64,000 bases of DNA from Tardiphaga robiniae (lineage in GTDB: Bacteria > Pseudomonadota > Alphaproteobacteria > Rhizobiales > Xanthobacteraceae). Positions 38,334 through 49,267 of the stretch are shown piece after piece. Position 1 is the first letter of the stretch; each line of letters begins with the position of its first letter. The DNA is taken from NCBI RefSeq assembly GCF_001618955.1, contig NZ_LVYV01000001.1, positions 1,061,501 through 1,125,500 of the forward strand. The letters are read 5' to 3'. Under the pieces are notes generated by a model. It searched no databases and was not told where the DNA came from. It saw only the letters and a program-made list of their open reading frames with translations. The position numbers and the translations under genes were made by a program.

Positions 38334-39050
38334 TTAAGCTGCCAGATCGCCCGACTGGATCCGCTTCACGCCGGCCTTGTTCATGTCGGCCCAGGCCTTG
38401 GCCAGTGAGCCCTGCGTATCGATGCCGCGGCAGGCATCTTCGATCACATAGACATCGAAACCTGCTTTTCGCGCATCGAGGGCGGACCACGCGACACAGA
38501 AATCTGTGGCGAGACCGGCGATGAACACGCGCTGCAATTTACGGGCTTTCAGATAGGCGGCAAGACCGGTCGTGGTCTTCCCGTCAGCCTCGGTAAACGC
38601 CGAATAGCTGTCGACGTCCTTGTTGAAGCCTTTGCGCAGGATCAGCTCGGTATGCGGGATAGCGAGATCCTTCGAGAGGGCGGCTCCGTCAGTGCCCTGC
38701 ACGCAGTGATCCGGCCACAGCACCTGCTTGCCGTATTTCACCTCAAGGGTCTCAAACGGCTTCTTGCCGCTATGGCTGGACGCGAATGAGATATGGCCCG
38801 GTGTGTGCCAGTCCTGCGTCATCACCACGTCGGCGAATTTCTTGGCGATGCCGTTGATGACCGGGACGACCTTGTCGCCGTCCTTCACCGCGAGACTACC
38901 GCCCGGCAGGAAGCAGTTCTGCACATCGATCACCAGCAGTACCGATGTGCGATCGAGGCTGACCTTGCCGGCGGCCGATAGCGCTTTGGGAGCTAAACTT
39001 GCCATGGCGATGGTCCCCAGTCCCGTGAGAATCTGACGTCTGTCGAGCAT
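38334..39050 (-). CDS. pncA: nicotinamidase-like cysteine hydrolase with export signal
   Basis: 238 aa. The isochorismatase-fold core has the nicotinamidase triad D42 (VIDVQNCF), K140 (LILRKG) and C185 (ATDFCV), the metal residues D80 and H82 (TQDWHTPGH), and WPDHCVQGT. Converts nicotinamide to nicotinate for NAD salvage. Odd: an N-terminal extension MLDRRQILTGLGTIAMASLA with twin arginine and a hydrophobic stretch, followed by PKALSAAG, looks like a Tat-type signal, implying a periplasmic enzyme, while textbook PncA is cytoplasmic. The core begins at about residue 33, so the extension is truly extra. Monocistronic. Confidence 0.85.
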   Translation of the reverse strand: MLDRRQILTGLGTIAMASLAPKALSAAGKVSLDRTSVLLVIDVQNCFLPGGSLAVKDGDKVVPVINGIAKKFADVVMTQDWHTPGHISFASSHSGKKPFETLEVKYGKQVLWPDHCVQGTDGAALSKDLAIPHTELILRKGFNKDVDSYSAFTEADGKTTTGLAAYLKARKLQRVFIAGLATDFCVAWSALDARKAGFDVYVIEDACRGIDTQGSLAKAWADMNKAGVKRIQSGDLAA

Positions 39051-39198
39051 CGCGAAATCTCCCGTATCGATCCAGCCAGCAAATCAGGTCGGTGGCCGAA
39101 GGTAAAGACGGATCGCGCGTCGCAACAACCTGCGGAATTGCGCAACAGCTTGTTAAAGGATGGCATTTTAGTCTCGCGGCGCGCAGCGGACCAATATC

Positions 39199-40722
39199 AT
39201 GACCGTAAACACTGCCGGATCCCGCCCCATGCAGGGACATCCGGCGATTGCCGTTTCGACGCTCACAAGGCTGTTGCCATGGCTCGCGATGGCGGCACTC
39301 TTTGCCGTGGCGATCGTGTTACGGCACGTGCTGGCTGCGAATACGGATATTAGCTGGCTGCTGACCGCAGGCGAGCGTGTGCGCGATGGCCAGCGCCTCT
39401 ATGTCGATGTCATCGAGACCAATCCGCCGATTTCCGTGCTGGCCTATATGCCGGGAATCGTCATTGCCCGGGCGCTCGGACTGGCTGCGGAAACCGTCGT
39501 CGATGCCCTGGTCTTCACGGGAATTTTCGTCTCGCTGTTATTGAGCGCCCGCATCCTGACGCAGGCTTCGGTCGTGGATCGTGCGCATCGCTGGCCGCTA
39601 GCGCTGCTGGCATTTTCCGTATTGGCCATCCTGCCGACCGAAACATTCGGCCAGCGCGAGCATATCGCGGTGATGGCGCTGTTGCCGTTTCTGGCGGTGA
39701 CGGCGGCACGGATGAAGGGCAATGCACCGTCATCGACCATGGCTGTCATCTCAGGCATCGGCGTGGCCATCGCGCTATCGTTCAAACCGTATTTCGCCAT
39801 TGCCTTACTAGGCGCGCTGCAGGTGATGGCTATCTTTACGCGCGGCTCATGGCGCGTGGTGCTGACGTTGGAATGCCTCTCCGGAGCGATTGCGCTGGTG
39901 CTCTACGTGGCCGTCATCGCGGTGGTGTTTCCGGAATTCCTGATGGTGATCGGCCCGCTCGTTCGCGACGTCTATCTTCAGGTTCAGCAACCTTTCATGA
40001 CGCTGCTGGAAAAGCCGGCTGTGGTGCTGTGGGCCACCGGCCTGCTCGCGGCTGTCGTGCTCAAGCGACGCAGCGTCGATGGTCCATTCGTTCTGCTGCT
40101 GGCCACATCGGCCGGCTTTGCCGCCGGATTCATTCTGCAGGGCAAAGGCTGGCCCTATCATTCATACCCCATGATCGCACTGGCATTGCTGACACTTGGC
40201 TATGCGCGGATGGCTTATGTTCCCATCACCGGAGCGGATCGTCTGCTCGGCATCGGTGCAGTCGTTCTGCTCGCGATGCTGTTCATGCGCTCCATGCTGT
40301 GGTTCGACACGGCGTTCGATGCCCGCCCGTTGCAGGAGCGAGTCGAGCAACTGGGGCAGCGTCCCGTCATTCTCGCCATTTCGGCCGAGCCGGGGATCGG
40401 GCATCCGCTCGTGCGTGCGGTTGGCGGCACATGGGTGTCACGGCAACAGGGATTGTGGGTCGCTGCCTATCAGAATGTCTTGCGCTCAAGGGGTGGGGTG
40501 ACACCTGCGCAGGACCGACTGCTAGATGATTACGCGGCACGCGAGCGCGCGATGCTGGTCGAGGATATCAAAAAACGGCCGCCGACTTTGGTGCTTGTGG
40601 ACGACCTCACCGGCAATGGGTCGGAATGGTTGAAAGCGCACCCCGACATTGCTGATTTGTTGAAGGATTTCCGCCCCATGGAGACCATCAACAAGGTCAC
40701 GCTGATGACGCGAAATCCTTGA
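39199..40722 (+). CDS. polytopic membrane protein, possible GT-C glycosyltransferase
   Basis: 507 aa, about ten hydrophobic segments (first at residues 22-45), then a soluble C-terminal domain from about residue 390. After the first segment comes a loop NTDISWLLTAGERVRDGQRLYVDVIETNPPISVLAYMPG, whose acidic residue and RLYVDVIETNPP resemble the first extracytoplasmic loop of ArnT/PMT-like GT-C enzymes that use polyprenyl-phosphate sugars. The match is by pattern only; I do not recognise a named family. Start ATG 39199 assumed. No other sugar genes nearby. Confidence 0.65.
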   Translation: MTVNTAGSRPMQGHPAIAVSTLTRLLPWLAMAALFAVAIVLRHVLAANTDISWLLTAGERVRDGQRLYVDVIETNPPISVLAYMPGIVIARALGLAAETVVDALVFTGIFVSLLLSARILTQASVVDRAHRWPLALLAFSVLAILPTETFGQREHIAVMALLPFLAVTAARMKGNAPSSTMAVISGIGVAIALSFKPYFAIALLGALQVMAIFTRGSWRVVLTLECLSGAIALVLYVAVIAVVFPEFLMVIGPLVRDVYLQVQQPFMTLLEKPAVVLWATGLLAAVVLKRRSVDGPFVLLLATSAGFAAGFILQGKGWPYHSYPMIALALLTLGYARMAYVPITGADRLLGIGAVVLLAMLFMRSMLWFDTAFDARPLQERVEQLGQRPVILAISAEPGIGHPLVRAVGGTWVSRQQGLWVAAYQNVLRSRGGVTPAQDRLLDDYAARERAMLVEDIKKRPPTLVLVDDLTGNGSEWLKAHPDIADLLKDFRPMETINKVTLMTRNP

Positions 40723-40739
40723 GACCGTGACAGCTGGCG

Positions 40740-41687
40740 TCAGCGCGGCTCGATACCGTCGCGCACGGCACGGAAGCGCGGAAATGCCTTGGCCCAATCG
40801 TCGCGCGGTGCGCTGGCAATAATGCGCATGGTGACCTTGCCACCGCCAAAGCGCAGCCACTGCACCACGCTGACCGGCGTGTTGTTCTTGCCGCTGACGG
40901 CATCGATGCGGGTCTCCCAGCCGGCCATGCCGTCGATCCGCTGCGGCTCCGACATGGTGATGCGGCCCTCGCGCAAACCTGGAATCGCGCCTGCGGCCTG
41001 CTGGGCAAACCGGCCGCGGTCGTCGGGTTTTTCCGGCGCCGAGGCGAGGCTGCCGATCACCATGAAAGGACTTGTCTCGATGCTGTTCTCGTCAGTCGAG
41101 TCGGCCAGCAGCAAGGCCGCGCCAGGCGCCAGCGTGCGGACGGTCTTGAAATTGCTCATTTCGGCGACCTTGAACGGCATCAGGCCGAGCTGTTCGTCGA
41201 GCGGCACTTCCTTGCGCACGACGACGGACGAGAACATCTGGCGCACCGCGTCGTCGGTGTAGATCTTCTGGGCATTTTCAGGGACCTGCACGGCCACATA
41301 GCCGGAGAAAGTCCCGCCGCCGCCGACGATCATCGAATAACGTCTGACATTGCCTGTAGCATCCTTGGCATTCTCGATCGTGTAGAAGGCTTTCCCGGCT
41401 GTGGTCTCGATGCTCTCCGGCTTCGCTACCATGCCCGCCGGATTGGCCTTGAACGCAGTCTCGACCTCGTTGAAGGCCGCGGCCGGCAGTTCGGTCATGA
41501 GCACTTTGACGCCCTGATCGGAGGTCTCGAAGCCGACAAAGGTCTTTGCCGGGGCGAGGCCGACCAGCGGGGCGAGACCCACGCGGACACCCGGCGCGAA
41601 GATGGGGTCAGCCGCGAAAGCGGGGCGGTGGGCGACCGAAATGGCCGTCAGCATGGTCAAAGCGAACAGGGGCGCAGCATGTTTCAT
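40740..41687 (-). CDS. secreted protein of unknown function
   Basis: 315 aa. Begins with a clear Sec signal peptide (KHAAPLFALTMLTAISVAHR, cleavage near AFA-AD). The mature part has two similar-sized halves with beta-rich pattern (GVRVGLAPLVGLAPAKTFVGFETSDQGVKVLM; ITMSEPQRIDGMAGWETRIDAVSG...VQWLRFGGGKVTMRIIASAP). I do not recognise the family; similar-looking proteins are common in Bradyrhizobium. ATG 41687; an in-frame extension upstream has no signal-peptide logic. Divergent from dnaK. Confidence 0.65.
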   Translation of the reverse strand: MKHAAPLFALTMLTAISVAHRPAFAADPIFAPGVRVGLAPLVGLAPAKTFVGFETSDQGVKVLMTELPAAAFNEVETAFKANPAGMVAKPESIETTAGKAFYTIENAKDATGNVRRYSMIVGGGGTFSGYVAVQVPENAQKIYTDDAVRQMFSSVVVRKEVPLDEQLGLMPFKVAEMSNFKTVRTLAPGAALLLADSTDENSIETSPFMVIGSLASAPEKPDDRGRFAQQAAGAIPGLREGRITMSEPQRIDGMAGWETRIDAVSGKNNTPVSVVQWLRFGGGKVTMRIIASAPRDDWAKAFPRFRAVRDGIEPR

Positions 41688-42067
41688 GAAAAATCTACTG
41701 GGTTTGCATTGAGGCTGTTCGATGGTGCGGGGCTCCGGGCTTGGCCGCCGCGCGGCCGACCGGAAAGGGCTTTCACGGTTGCCCTGTTCCGCCAACAGAT
41801 CAAGCCATAAATCCGTTCCCGGCGCCGTCCGCGCCCATCCGTCGCGTATTGGCGAAACAACCGCCAAGGGTCTGTTTCACCAAATATTAATTTCGCGCAC
41901 CGGTCGTGTTTTCATGGGTCCGGAGTGTGCCAGATGCCTTGCGGCCACCACCCCCCCTCCTATATGAGGCCTACCGTCGCAATATCGCGAATAGTTGATG
42001 TTTGGGGGTTGGGAGCGGGGTGCCGTCAGGGCCCAGCCAACCTGCCGCAGAAAAAGGATATGAGAGC
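41688..42067. other. dnaK upstream region
   Basis: 380 bp between the secreted-protein gene (minus) and dnaK (plus). Contains the RpoH-type promoter (41938-41968), a seven-C run within its spacer, and an about 100-nt dnaK leader. A short AT-rich patch at about 41880-41893 may belong to the promoter on the opposite strand. No CIRCE element and no credible gene. Confidence 0.65.
41938..41968 (+). promoter_or_regulatory. RpoH (sigma-32) promoter of dnaK
   Basis: CTTG (41938-41941), 17-bp spacer, CCTATAT (41959-41965) then GAG: this fits every defined base of the alphaproteobacterial heat-shock consensus CTTG-N17/18-CYTATNTNNG. The dnaK start is 100 bp downstream. Confidence 0.85.
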
Positions 42068-43966
<1,899 letters not shown>

Positions 43967-43984
43967 TAGGCGAGCGGAACGATG

Positions 43985-44037
43985 ACCCTCATCCTGAGTA
44001 GCGCGGTGCGCGTCTCGAAGGATGAGGGTTGTTTTTT
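43985..44037 (+). terminator. dnaK terminator, also a CCTCATCC-type dispersed repeat
   Basis: ACCCTCATCCT (43985-43995) and AGGATGAGGGT (44019-44029) form an 11-bp perfect stem, and the strand then reads TTGTTTTTT. The loop (GAGTAGCGCGGTGCGCGTCTCGAA) holds its own GCGCGG/TGCGCG inner palindrome, the layout of a repeat abundant in Bradyrhizobium-group genomes; a further related scrap (ATGCTCCTCGGGATGAGGA) follows at about 44108-44127. Confidence 0.8.
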
Positions 44038-44149
44038 GTCAGGCGGGCCTTGTTAGGCAAGTTTTGTTAGTGCGGGAGTAGCATCTTCATCGATGCGTTC
44101 TTCTGGGATGCTCCTCGGGATGAGGACCAATTTCGGGCGGATCTGACTG

Positions 44150-45292
44150 ATGTCCACCAAGCAATGTTACTACGAAACGCTGGAAGTCGAGCGCACCGCC
44201 AATGAAGCGGTTCTTAAGACGTCGTTTCGCAAGCTTGCGATGAAATGGCATCCGGACAAGAATCCAGGCGATGCCGCCGCTGAAGTGAAGTTCAAGGAAA
44301 TTGCCGAGGCCTACGACGTCCTCAAGGACGGCGACAAGCGCGCGGCCTATGACCGCTATGGCCATGCGGCCTTCGAACAGGGCAATGGCGGCGGCGGCGG
44401 TCCGGGCTTCGGATCCGGCTTCGCCTCCTCCTTCTCCGACATTTTCGAAGACCTGTTCGGCATGGCCGGGCAGCGCGGCGGTGGCCGCAGCGGCGGCCGC
44501 GAGCGCGGGGCCGATCTTCGCTACAACATGGAAATCACGCTGGAGGAAGCTTACTCCGGGAAGACCGCACAGATCGAGATCCCGGTCGCGGTAACCTGCG
44601 AAGCCTGCTCCGGCACCGGCGCCAAGGCCGGCACCAAGCCGAAGGCTTGTTCGACCTGTGGCGGCGCCGGCCGCGTCCGCCAGGCCCAGGGCTTCTTCAC
44701 GCTGGAAAGAACCTGCCCGAGCTGTCAGGGCCGCGGTCAGATGATCGAGGATCCATGCCCGAGCTGTTCCGGCGCCGGCCGCGTCGAGCGCGAGCGCACA
44801 CTCTCGGTCAACATTCCGGCGGGCGTCGAGGACGGCACCCGCATTCGTCTTGCCAATGAAGGCGAGGCCGGCGCGCGCGGTGGCCCGTCGGGTGATCTCT
44901 ATATCTTCCTGTCGCTGGCCTCGCACGACTTCTTCCAGCGCGATGGCGCGGACCTGCATTGCCGCGTGCCGATCTCGATGGTGACCGCGGCGCTGGGCGG
45001 CGAATTCGAAGTGCCGACCATCGAAGGCGGGCGCAACAAGGTCAAGGTTCCCTCGGGCACCCAGTCCGGGCGCCGCTTCCGCGTTTCATCGAAAGGCATG
45101 CCGGTGCTGCGCTCGCGCCAGACCGGCGACATGTATGTCCAGGTCGTCGTGGAAACGCCGCAGAACCTGACGAAAAAGCAGCAGGAGCTGCTGGCCGAAT
45201 TCGAGAAACTATCTTCGGGTGCAACGCAACCTGAAGCCGCGGGTTTCTTCACTAAGGTCAAGGACTTCTTCGGAACGCGGACAGGCTCCTGA
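44150..45292 (+). CDS. dnaJ: chaperone protein DnaJ (Hsp40)
   Basis: Co-chaperone that delivers substrates to DnaK and stimulates its ATPase. 380 aa: J domain with HPD (WHPDKNPGD), a Gly/Phe region ([18 protein letters not shown]), four zinc repeats [24 protein letters not shown] and CPSCSGAG, then the substrate-binding C-terminal domains. The opening [20 protein letters not shown] differs slightly from the usual DYY(E/D)xLxV, and the segment [12 protein letters not shown] has an F. ATG 44150. It is separated from dnaK by a terminator-like hairpin and 183 bp, so its expression may need read-through or its own promoter. Confidence 0.96.
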   Translation: MSTKQCYYETLEVERTANEAVLKTSFRKLAMKWHPDKNPGDAAAEVKFKEIAEAYDVLKDGDKRAAYDRYGHAAFEQGNGGGGGPGFGSGFASSFSDIFEDLFGMAGQRGGGRSGGRERGADLRYNMEITLEEAYSGKTAQIEIPVAVTCEACSGTGAKAGTKPKACSTCGGAGRVRQAQGFFTLERTCPSCQGRGQMIEDPCPSCSGAGRVERERTLSVNIPAGVEDGTRIRLANEGEAGARGGPSGDLYIFLSLASHDFFQRDGADLHCRVPISMVTAALGGEFEVPTIEGGRNKVKVPSGTQSGRRFRVSSKGMPVLRSRQTGDMYVQVVVETPQNLTKKQQELLAEFEKLSSGATQPEAAGFFTKVKDFFGTRTGS

Positions 45293-45384
45293 CGTTGGAA
45301 GCTTGACCGTTTCTATTGTTGCCTATACCTCTTTATGACGAAATTCTGACGTTCCGCACGTTCCGCGGTCTGCCTGGAAGCGAC

Positions 45385-45987
45385 ATGCCTCTGCACTCGT
45401 CCGCGCGTACGTTGAAGAAGCCGCTCCGTCTCGACGACGAGGTTCGCTTCCTCCGTTCATGGATCGATAAGCCGCTGCATATGGGTGCCGTGATGCCGTC
45501 GGGCAAAGCTCTTGCCCGCACCATGGCGCAATATGTCGACAATGACGCGACTGGTCCGGTCATCGAACTTGGACCCGGCACCGGCGCGATCACCTCTGCG
45601 CTGGTTGCGCATGGGGTGGACCAGAAACGTCTGGTGCTCGTCGAATTCAATCCCACCTTCTGCGCACTGTTGCGGGAGCGCTATCCGCAGGCGACGATCG
45701 TTCAGGGTGACGCCTACACATTGCGCGATACACTGTGGGATGTGCTGAAAGAGCCCGCCTCCGCCGTTGTTTCCGGCCTGCCACTGGTCACCAAGCCGAT
45801 GCTGACGCGCCTCAAGCTGATCCGCGATGCCTTCGCGGCGATGTCGCCGAACGCGCCCTTCGTACAGTTCACCTATTCGGTGGCGCCGCCGATCCCCAAA
45901 TCGCTGCCCGGCGTGTCCACAGAGGCCTCCGACCGGATCTGGATGAACCTTCCGCCGGCGCGCGTCTGGGTGTATCGCAAACGCTAG
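45385..45987 (+). CDS. pmtA: phosphatidylethanolamine N-methyltransferase, rhizobial PmtA type
   Basis: 200-aa SAM-dependent methyltransferase resembling the Sinorhizobium-type PmtA and KsgA-like folds: FLRSWIDKPLHMGAVMPSGKALARTMA, glycine motif VIELGPGTGAITSAL, VLVEFNPTFCALLRERYPQATIVQGDAY and SGLPLVTKPML. Converts PE stepwise to phosphatidylcholine, important for membranes of plant-associated alphaproteobacteria. ATG 45385 with GGAAG upstream; the longer frame from 45316 lacks support. Next to dnaJ by position only. Confidence 0.8.
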   Translation: MPLHSSARTLKKPLRLDDEVRFLRSWIDKPLHMGAVMPSGKALARTMAQYVDNDATGPVIELGPGTGAITSALVAHGVDQKRLVLVEFNPTFCALLRERYPQATIVQGDAYTLRDTLWDVLKEPASAVVSGLPLVTKPMLTRLKLIRDAFAAMSPNAPFVQFTYSVAPPIPKSLPGVSTEASDRIWMNLPPARVWVYRKR

Positions 45988-46032
45988 TGCCGGCCGCGAT
46001 CGCGCGGTGGCTTCGCCCCGACGATCGGAATC

Positions 46033-46611
46033 ATGGCTGCGATCAAGATCCTCGTTATTCCAGGCTCGCTGCGCACAGGGTCGCTGAATGCGAAACTCGC
46101 GGCTGTGGCCGTTGACGCGCTGGTTCGCGCCGATGTCGATGCCACCAGGATTTCGCTCGGCGACTTTCCGCTGCCGATCTATGACGGCGACCTCGAGAGC
46201 AATTCCGGCGTACCGAAACATGCGCTCGATCTGAAGCGTATGATATCGGCGCATCATGGTGTGCTGATCGTGACGCCTGAATACAACGCGTCGCTGCCGC
46301 CGCTGGTGAAGAATACGATCGACTGGATCTCGCGCGTGGAAGACACGCATGAGAGCAAGGGCCAGGTGTTTCGCGAGCGGCCGTTTGCGATTGCGGCGGC
46401 TTCGAATGGGCGGCTTGGCGGTGCGCGCTGTTTGCAGGCCTTGCGGCTGGTGCTGTCGGCGTGTCGCGCGATGGTGATCCCGAACCAGCTGACGCTGGCG
46501 TTCGCCGGTGAGGCCTATGACGATATGGACCGGCTGAAACACGCCGCCGACAAGGATGCGATGACGGCGATGGTACGCCAGCTTATCGATGTCGCGCAGC
46601 AGATGAAGTGA
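46033..46611 (+). CDS. NADPH-dependent FMN reductase (flavodoxin-fold)
   Basis: 192 aa of the ChrR/azoreductase-type FMN_red family: IKILVIPGSLRTGSLNAKLAAVAVDAL (phosphate-binding loop GSLRxxSxN), FPLPIYDGDLE, and ISAHHGVLIVTPEYNASLPPLVKNTIDWISR (TPEYNxxxPxxLKNxIDW). Reduces quinones, azo dyes or chromate in known relatives; physiological substrate not deducible. ATG 46033, cytoplasmic, six bases before pyrF, probably cotranscribed. Confidence 0.9.
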   Translation: MAAIKILVIPGSLRTGSLNAKLAAVAVDALVRADVDATRISLGDFPLPIYDGDLESNSGVPKHALDLKRMISAHHGVLIVTPEYNASLPPLVKNTIDWISRVEDTHESKGQVFRERPFAIAAASNGRLGGARCLQALRLVLSACRAMVIPNQLTLAFAGEAYDDMDRLKHAADKDAMTAMVRQLIDVAQQMK

Positions 46612-46617
46612 GATGAG

Positions 46618-47334
46618 ATGACGTTGCAACCCATTGATCCCCGCGACCGCCTGATCGTCGCGCTTGATTTGCCCGATGTTGACGCGGCCGAAGCGATGAT
46701 CGCGCGGCTCGGCGACAGCGTGACTTTCTACAAGATCGGCTATCAGCTCGGCTATGCCGGCGGCCTGCCGCTGGTGCGCAAGCTCGCCGATGCCGGCAAG
46801 AAGGTATTCGCCGACCTGAAGATGCACGACATCGGCAACACCGTCGCGCGCGGCGTGGAGAGCGTGGCGAAGCTCGGCGCGACCTTCCTCACCGTGCATG
46901 CCTATCCGCAGACCATGCAGGCCGCGGCCAATGCCAGCAAGGGCTCCGGCCTGAAGATCCTCGCGGTGACAGTACTGACCTCTTACGACAACGAGGATCT
47001 GAAAGCCGCGGGCTATCAGCTCGGTGTCAGCGATCTCGTCGCCGCGCGTGCGCAGCAGGCTCAGGCGCTCGGTATCGATGGTCTCGTCTGCTCGCCGGAA
47101 GAGGCGGCGAACCTGCGCAAGTATATCAAGCCTGAGATGTGTCTGGTCACGCCCGGTGTGCGCCCTGCGGGCAGTGACGTGGGCGATCAGAAGCGGATCA
47201 TGACCCCGGCACGCGCGATTGCCGAAGGTTCGGACTATCTGGTAGTCGGCCGTCCGGTAATGGAAGCTGCTGATCCGAAGGCTGCGGCCGAGGCGATCGT
47301 GGCCGAAATCACGCAGGCACTGGCGAACAAGTAA
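46618..47334 (+). CDS. pyrF: orotidine 5'-phosphate decarboxylase
   Basis: Last step of UMP synthesis. 238 aa: [31 protein letters not shown], catalytic [19 protein letters not shown] (DxKxxD) and [39 protein letters not shown]. The active-site pattern is complete. ATG 46618. In the FMN reductase-pyrF-DUF1330 cluster. Confidence 0.97.
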   Translation: MTLQPIDPRDRLIVALDLPDVDAAEAMIARLGDSVTFYKIGYQLGYAGGLPLVRKLADAGKKVFADLKMHDIGNTVARGVESVAKLGATFLTVHAYPQTMQAAANASKGSGLKILAVTVLTSYDNEDLKAAGYQLGVSDLVAARAQQAQALGIDGLVCSPEEAANLRKYIKPEMCLVTPGVRPAGSDVGDQKRIMTPARAIAEGSDYLVVGRPVMEAADPKAAAEAIVAEITQALANK

Positions 47335-47357
47335 GAACGGGACAGGGAGAGAGACAG

Positions 47358-47660
47358 ATGGCCAAGGCTTACTGGATCGCACGTGTCGACGTGCACAATA
47401 TGGACGGTTACAAGCAATACGTGGCCGAGAACGGCCCGGTCTTCAATAAATTCGGCGCCAAATTCCTGGTGCGCGGCGGCCAGTTCGAGGCCAAGGAAGG
47501 CACCTCGCGTTCGCGCAATGTAGTGCTCGAATTCAAGGACTATGCGACCGCCCTGGCCTGTTACAATTCGCCGGAATACCAGCGACTGGTGGCGATGCGC
47601 AGCCCGCACGGCGAGAGCGACCTCGTGATCATCGAAGGGTATGACGGTCCGCAGCCTTGA
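47358..47660 (+). CDS. DUF1330 domain protein
   Basis: 100 aa, dimeric alpha-beta barrel (ferredoxin-like) expected: AKAYWIARVDVHNMDGYKQYVAENGPVFNKFGAKFLVRGGQFEAKEGTSRSRNVVLEFKDYATALACYNSPEYQRL is the complete DUF1330 signature. Function unknown; the family resembles small monooxygenase or stress-response proteins. ATG 47358, preceded by GGGAGAGAGA. 23 bp after pyrF. Confidence 0.92.
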   Translation: MAKAYWIARVDVHNMDGYKQYVAENGPVFNKFGAKFLVRGGQFEAKEGTSRSRNVVLEFKDYATALACYNSPEYQRLVAMRSPHGESDLVIIEGYDGPQP

Positions 47661-47719
47661 GCCGCAGGGCCTTAAGCATGTGTCTGATCTGATTGGTATC
47701 TAAGGACTTTAGGTACCGT

Positions 47720-47746
47720 GGCGTGTTGCCGCCGCGGCAGCACGCC
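47720..47746 (+). repeat. strong GC hairpin upstream of dapB
   Basis: GGCGTG-T-TGCCGC / GCGGCA-G-CACGCC around a single central base, only a U-G wobble interrupting 13 pairs. It lies 33 bp before the dapB start, with no T run. Could be the end of the DUF1330 transcript or a structure in the dapB leader. Confidence 0.5.
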
Positions 47747-47779
47747 GCTATACCGCCTTGAGATACTGAGGATCGTTCA

Positions 47780-48595
47780 ATGTCTGATATGAGACTGATC
47801 GTTGCTGGCGCCGGCGGCCGAATGGGCCGCGCGCTGATCCGCACCATTTCCGAAACCCCCGGCGCAGTTCTCGCCGGCGCTCTGGAAGCGCCGGGTTCGG
47901 AGCTGCTCGGACAGGATGCCGGCGTGCTCGCCGGTCTGCCGGAGAACGGCGTTAAACTCTCGGCGGATCTCTGGACGCTGTCGAAGGATGCCGACGGCAT
48001 TCTCGATTTCACCGTTCCTGCCGCGACTATCGCCAATGTCGCCATCGCCGCCCAACGCGGTCTCGTCCATGTGATCGGCACCACCGGCCTGTCGTCGTCG
48101 GACAACGCCGTGATCAAGAGCGTGACCGGTCAGGCCATCGTCGTGCAGTCGGGCAATATGAGCCTCGGCGTCAATCTGCTGGCGGCGCTGGTGAAGCGCG
48201 TCGCGCAGTCGCTCGATGATGGCTTCGATATCGAAGTATTGGAGATGCACCACAAGGCCAAGATCGACGCGCCGTCGGGCACGGCTTTCATGCTGGGGCA
48301 GGCTGCTGCCGAGGGTCGCAAGATTCCGCTCGAGCAACATTCGGCGCGTGGCCGCGATGGTCTCACAGGCGCGCGGAATACCGGCGATATCGGCTTTGCC
48401 TCGTTGCGCGGGGGCACTGTCGCTGGCGATCATACGGTGATCTTCGCCGGTCCCTATGAACGCATTGAGCTGTCGCACAAGGCCGAGGATCGCATGATCT
48501 TCGCCCATGGTGCGCTGAAGGCAGCGATGTGGGCGCATGGAAAAAAGCCCGGTTTGTATTCGATGGCTGACGTGCTCGGCCTTGGTGATATGTAA
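47780..48595 (+). CDS. dapB: 4-hydroxy-tetrahydrodipicolinate reductase
   Basis: Second committed step to diaminopimelate and lysine. 271 aa: [20 protein letters not shown] (dinucleotide loop), [46 protein letters not shown] with the catalytic HH..K and [25 protein letters not shown] 47780. gpmA follows after 22 bp. Confidence 0.97.
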   Translation: MSDMRLIVAGAGGRMGRALIRTISETPGAVLAGALEAPGSELLGQDAGVLAGLPENGVKLSADLWTLSKDADGILDFTVPAATIANVAIAAQRGLVHVIGTTGLSSSDNAVIKSVTGQAIVVQSGNMSLGVNLLAALVKRVAQSLDDGFDIEVLEMHHKAKIDAPSGTAFMLGQAAAEGRKIPLEQHSARGRDGLTGARNTGDIGFASLRGGTVAGDHTVIFAGPYERIELSHKAEDRMIFAHGALKAAMWAHGKKPGLYSMADVLGLGDM

Positions 48596-48617
48596 GAAGA
48601 ACGAAACGGAATTTTCG

Positions 48618-49241
48618 ATGAACGAACGTCTTCTCGTCCTCGTCCGGCACGGACAGAGCGAATGGAATCTGAAGAACCTTTTCACCGGCTGGAAAGATCC
48701 TGATCTCACCGAGAAGGGCGTCGCAGAGGCCAAGGAAGCGGGCCGCAAGCTGAAGGCGCAGGGTCTAACGTTTGACATTGCCTTCACCTCGGCGCTGACC
48801 CGCGCGCAGCACACGCTCGACCTCGCGCTGGCCGAGATGGGCCAGACCGGTCTGCCGATCACCAGAAATCTGGCGCTGAACGAGCGTGACTATGGTGATC
48901 TCTCCGGCCTCAACAAGGACGATGCTCGCGCCAAATGGGGCGAGGAGCAGGTCCATGCCTGGCGCCGCTCCTATGACGTGCCGCCGCCCGGCGGCGAAAG
49001 CCTGAAAGATACGCTGGCGCGTACGCTGCCGTACTTCGTGCAAGAGATCCTGCCCTGCGTGCTGCGCGGCGAGCGCACGCTCGTTGCCGCGCATGGCAAT
49101 TCGCTGCGCGCACTGATCATGGTTCTGGAGAAGCTGACGCCGGAAGGCATTCTGGCCCGCGAACTCGCGACCGGCGTGCCGGTGATCTACCGGCTCAATG
49201 CCGACGCTACGGTGGCGTCGAAACTCGATCTGGCGGGTTGA
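48618..49241 (+). CDS. gpmA: 2,3-bisphosphoglycerate-dependent phosphoglycerate mutase
   Basis: 207 aa, the shorter alphaproteobacterial form. Catalytic His in [74 protein letters not shown], and second His in [14 protein letters not shown]. Glycolysis/gluconeogenesis. ATG 48618; the open frame before it overlaps dapB out of frame. The dapB-gpmA pairing is common in the group. Confidence 0.96.
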   Translation: MNERLLVLVRHGQSEWNLKNLFTGWKDPDLTEKGVAEAKEAGRKLKAQGLTFDIAFTSALTRAQHTLDLALAEMGQTGLPITRNLALNERDYGDLSGLNKDDARAKWGEEQVHAWRRSYDVPPPGGESLKDTLARTLPYFVQEILPCVLRGERTLVAAHGNSLRALIMVLEKLTPEGILARELATGVPVIYRLNADATVASKLDLAG

Positions 49242-49267
49242 TTGACGCGCTCGGTTGCGTGGCGCGG

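Noticed and set aside
45457-47382. 641-codon open frame antisense to pmtA, FMN reductase and pyrF
   Set aside because: Covers three well-supported genes on the other strand; composition typical of an antisense shadow in high-GC DNA.
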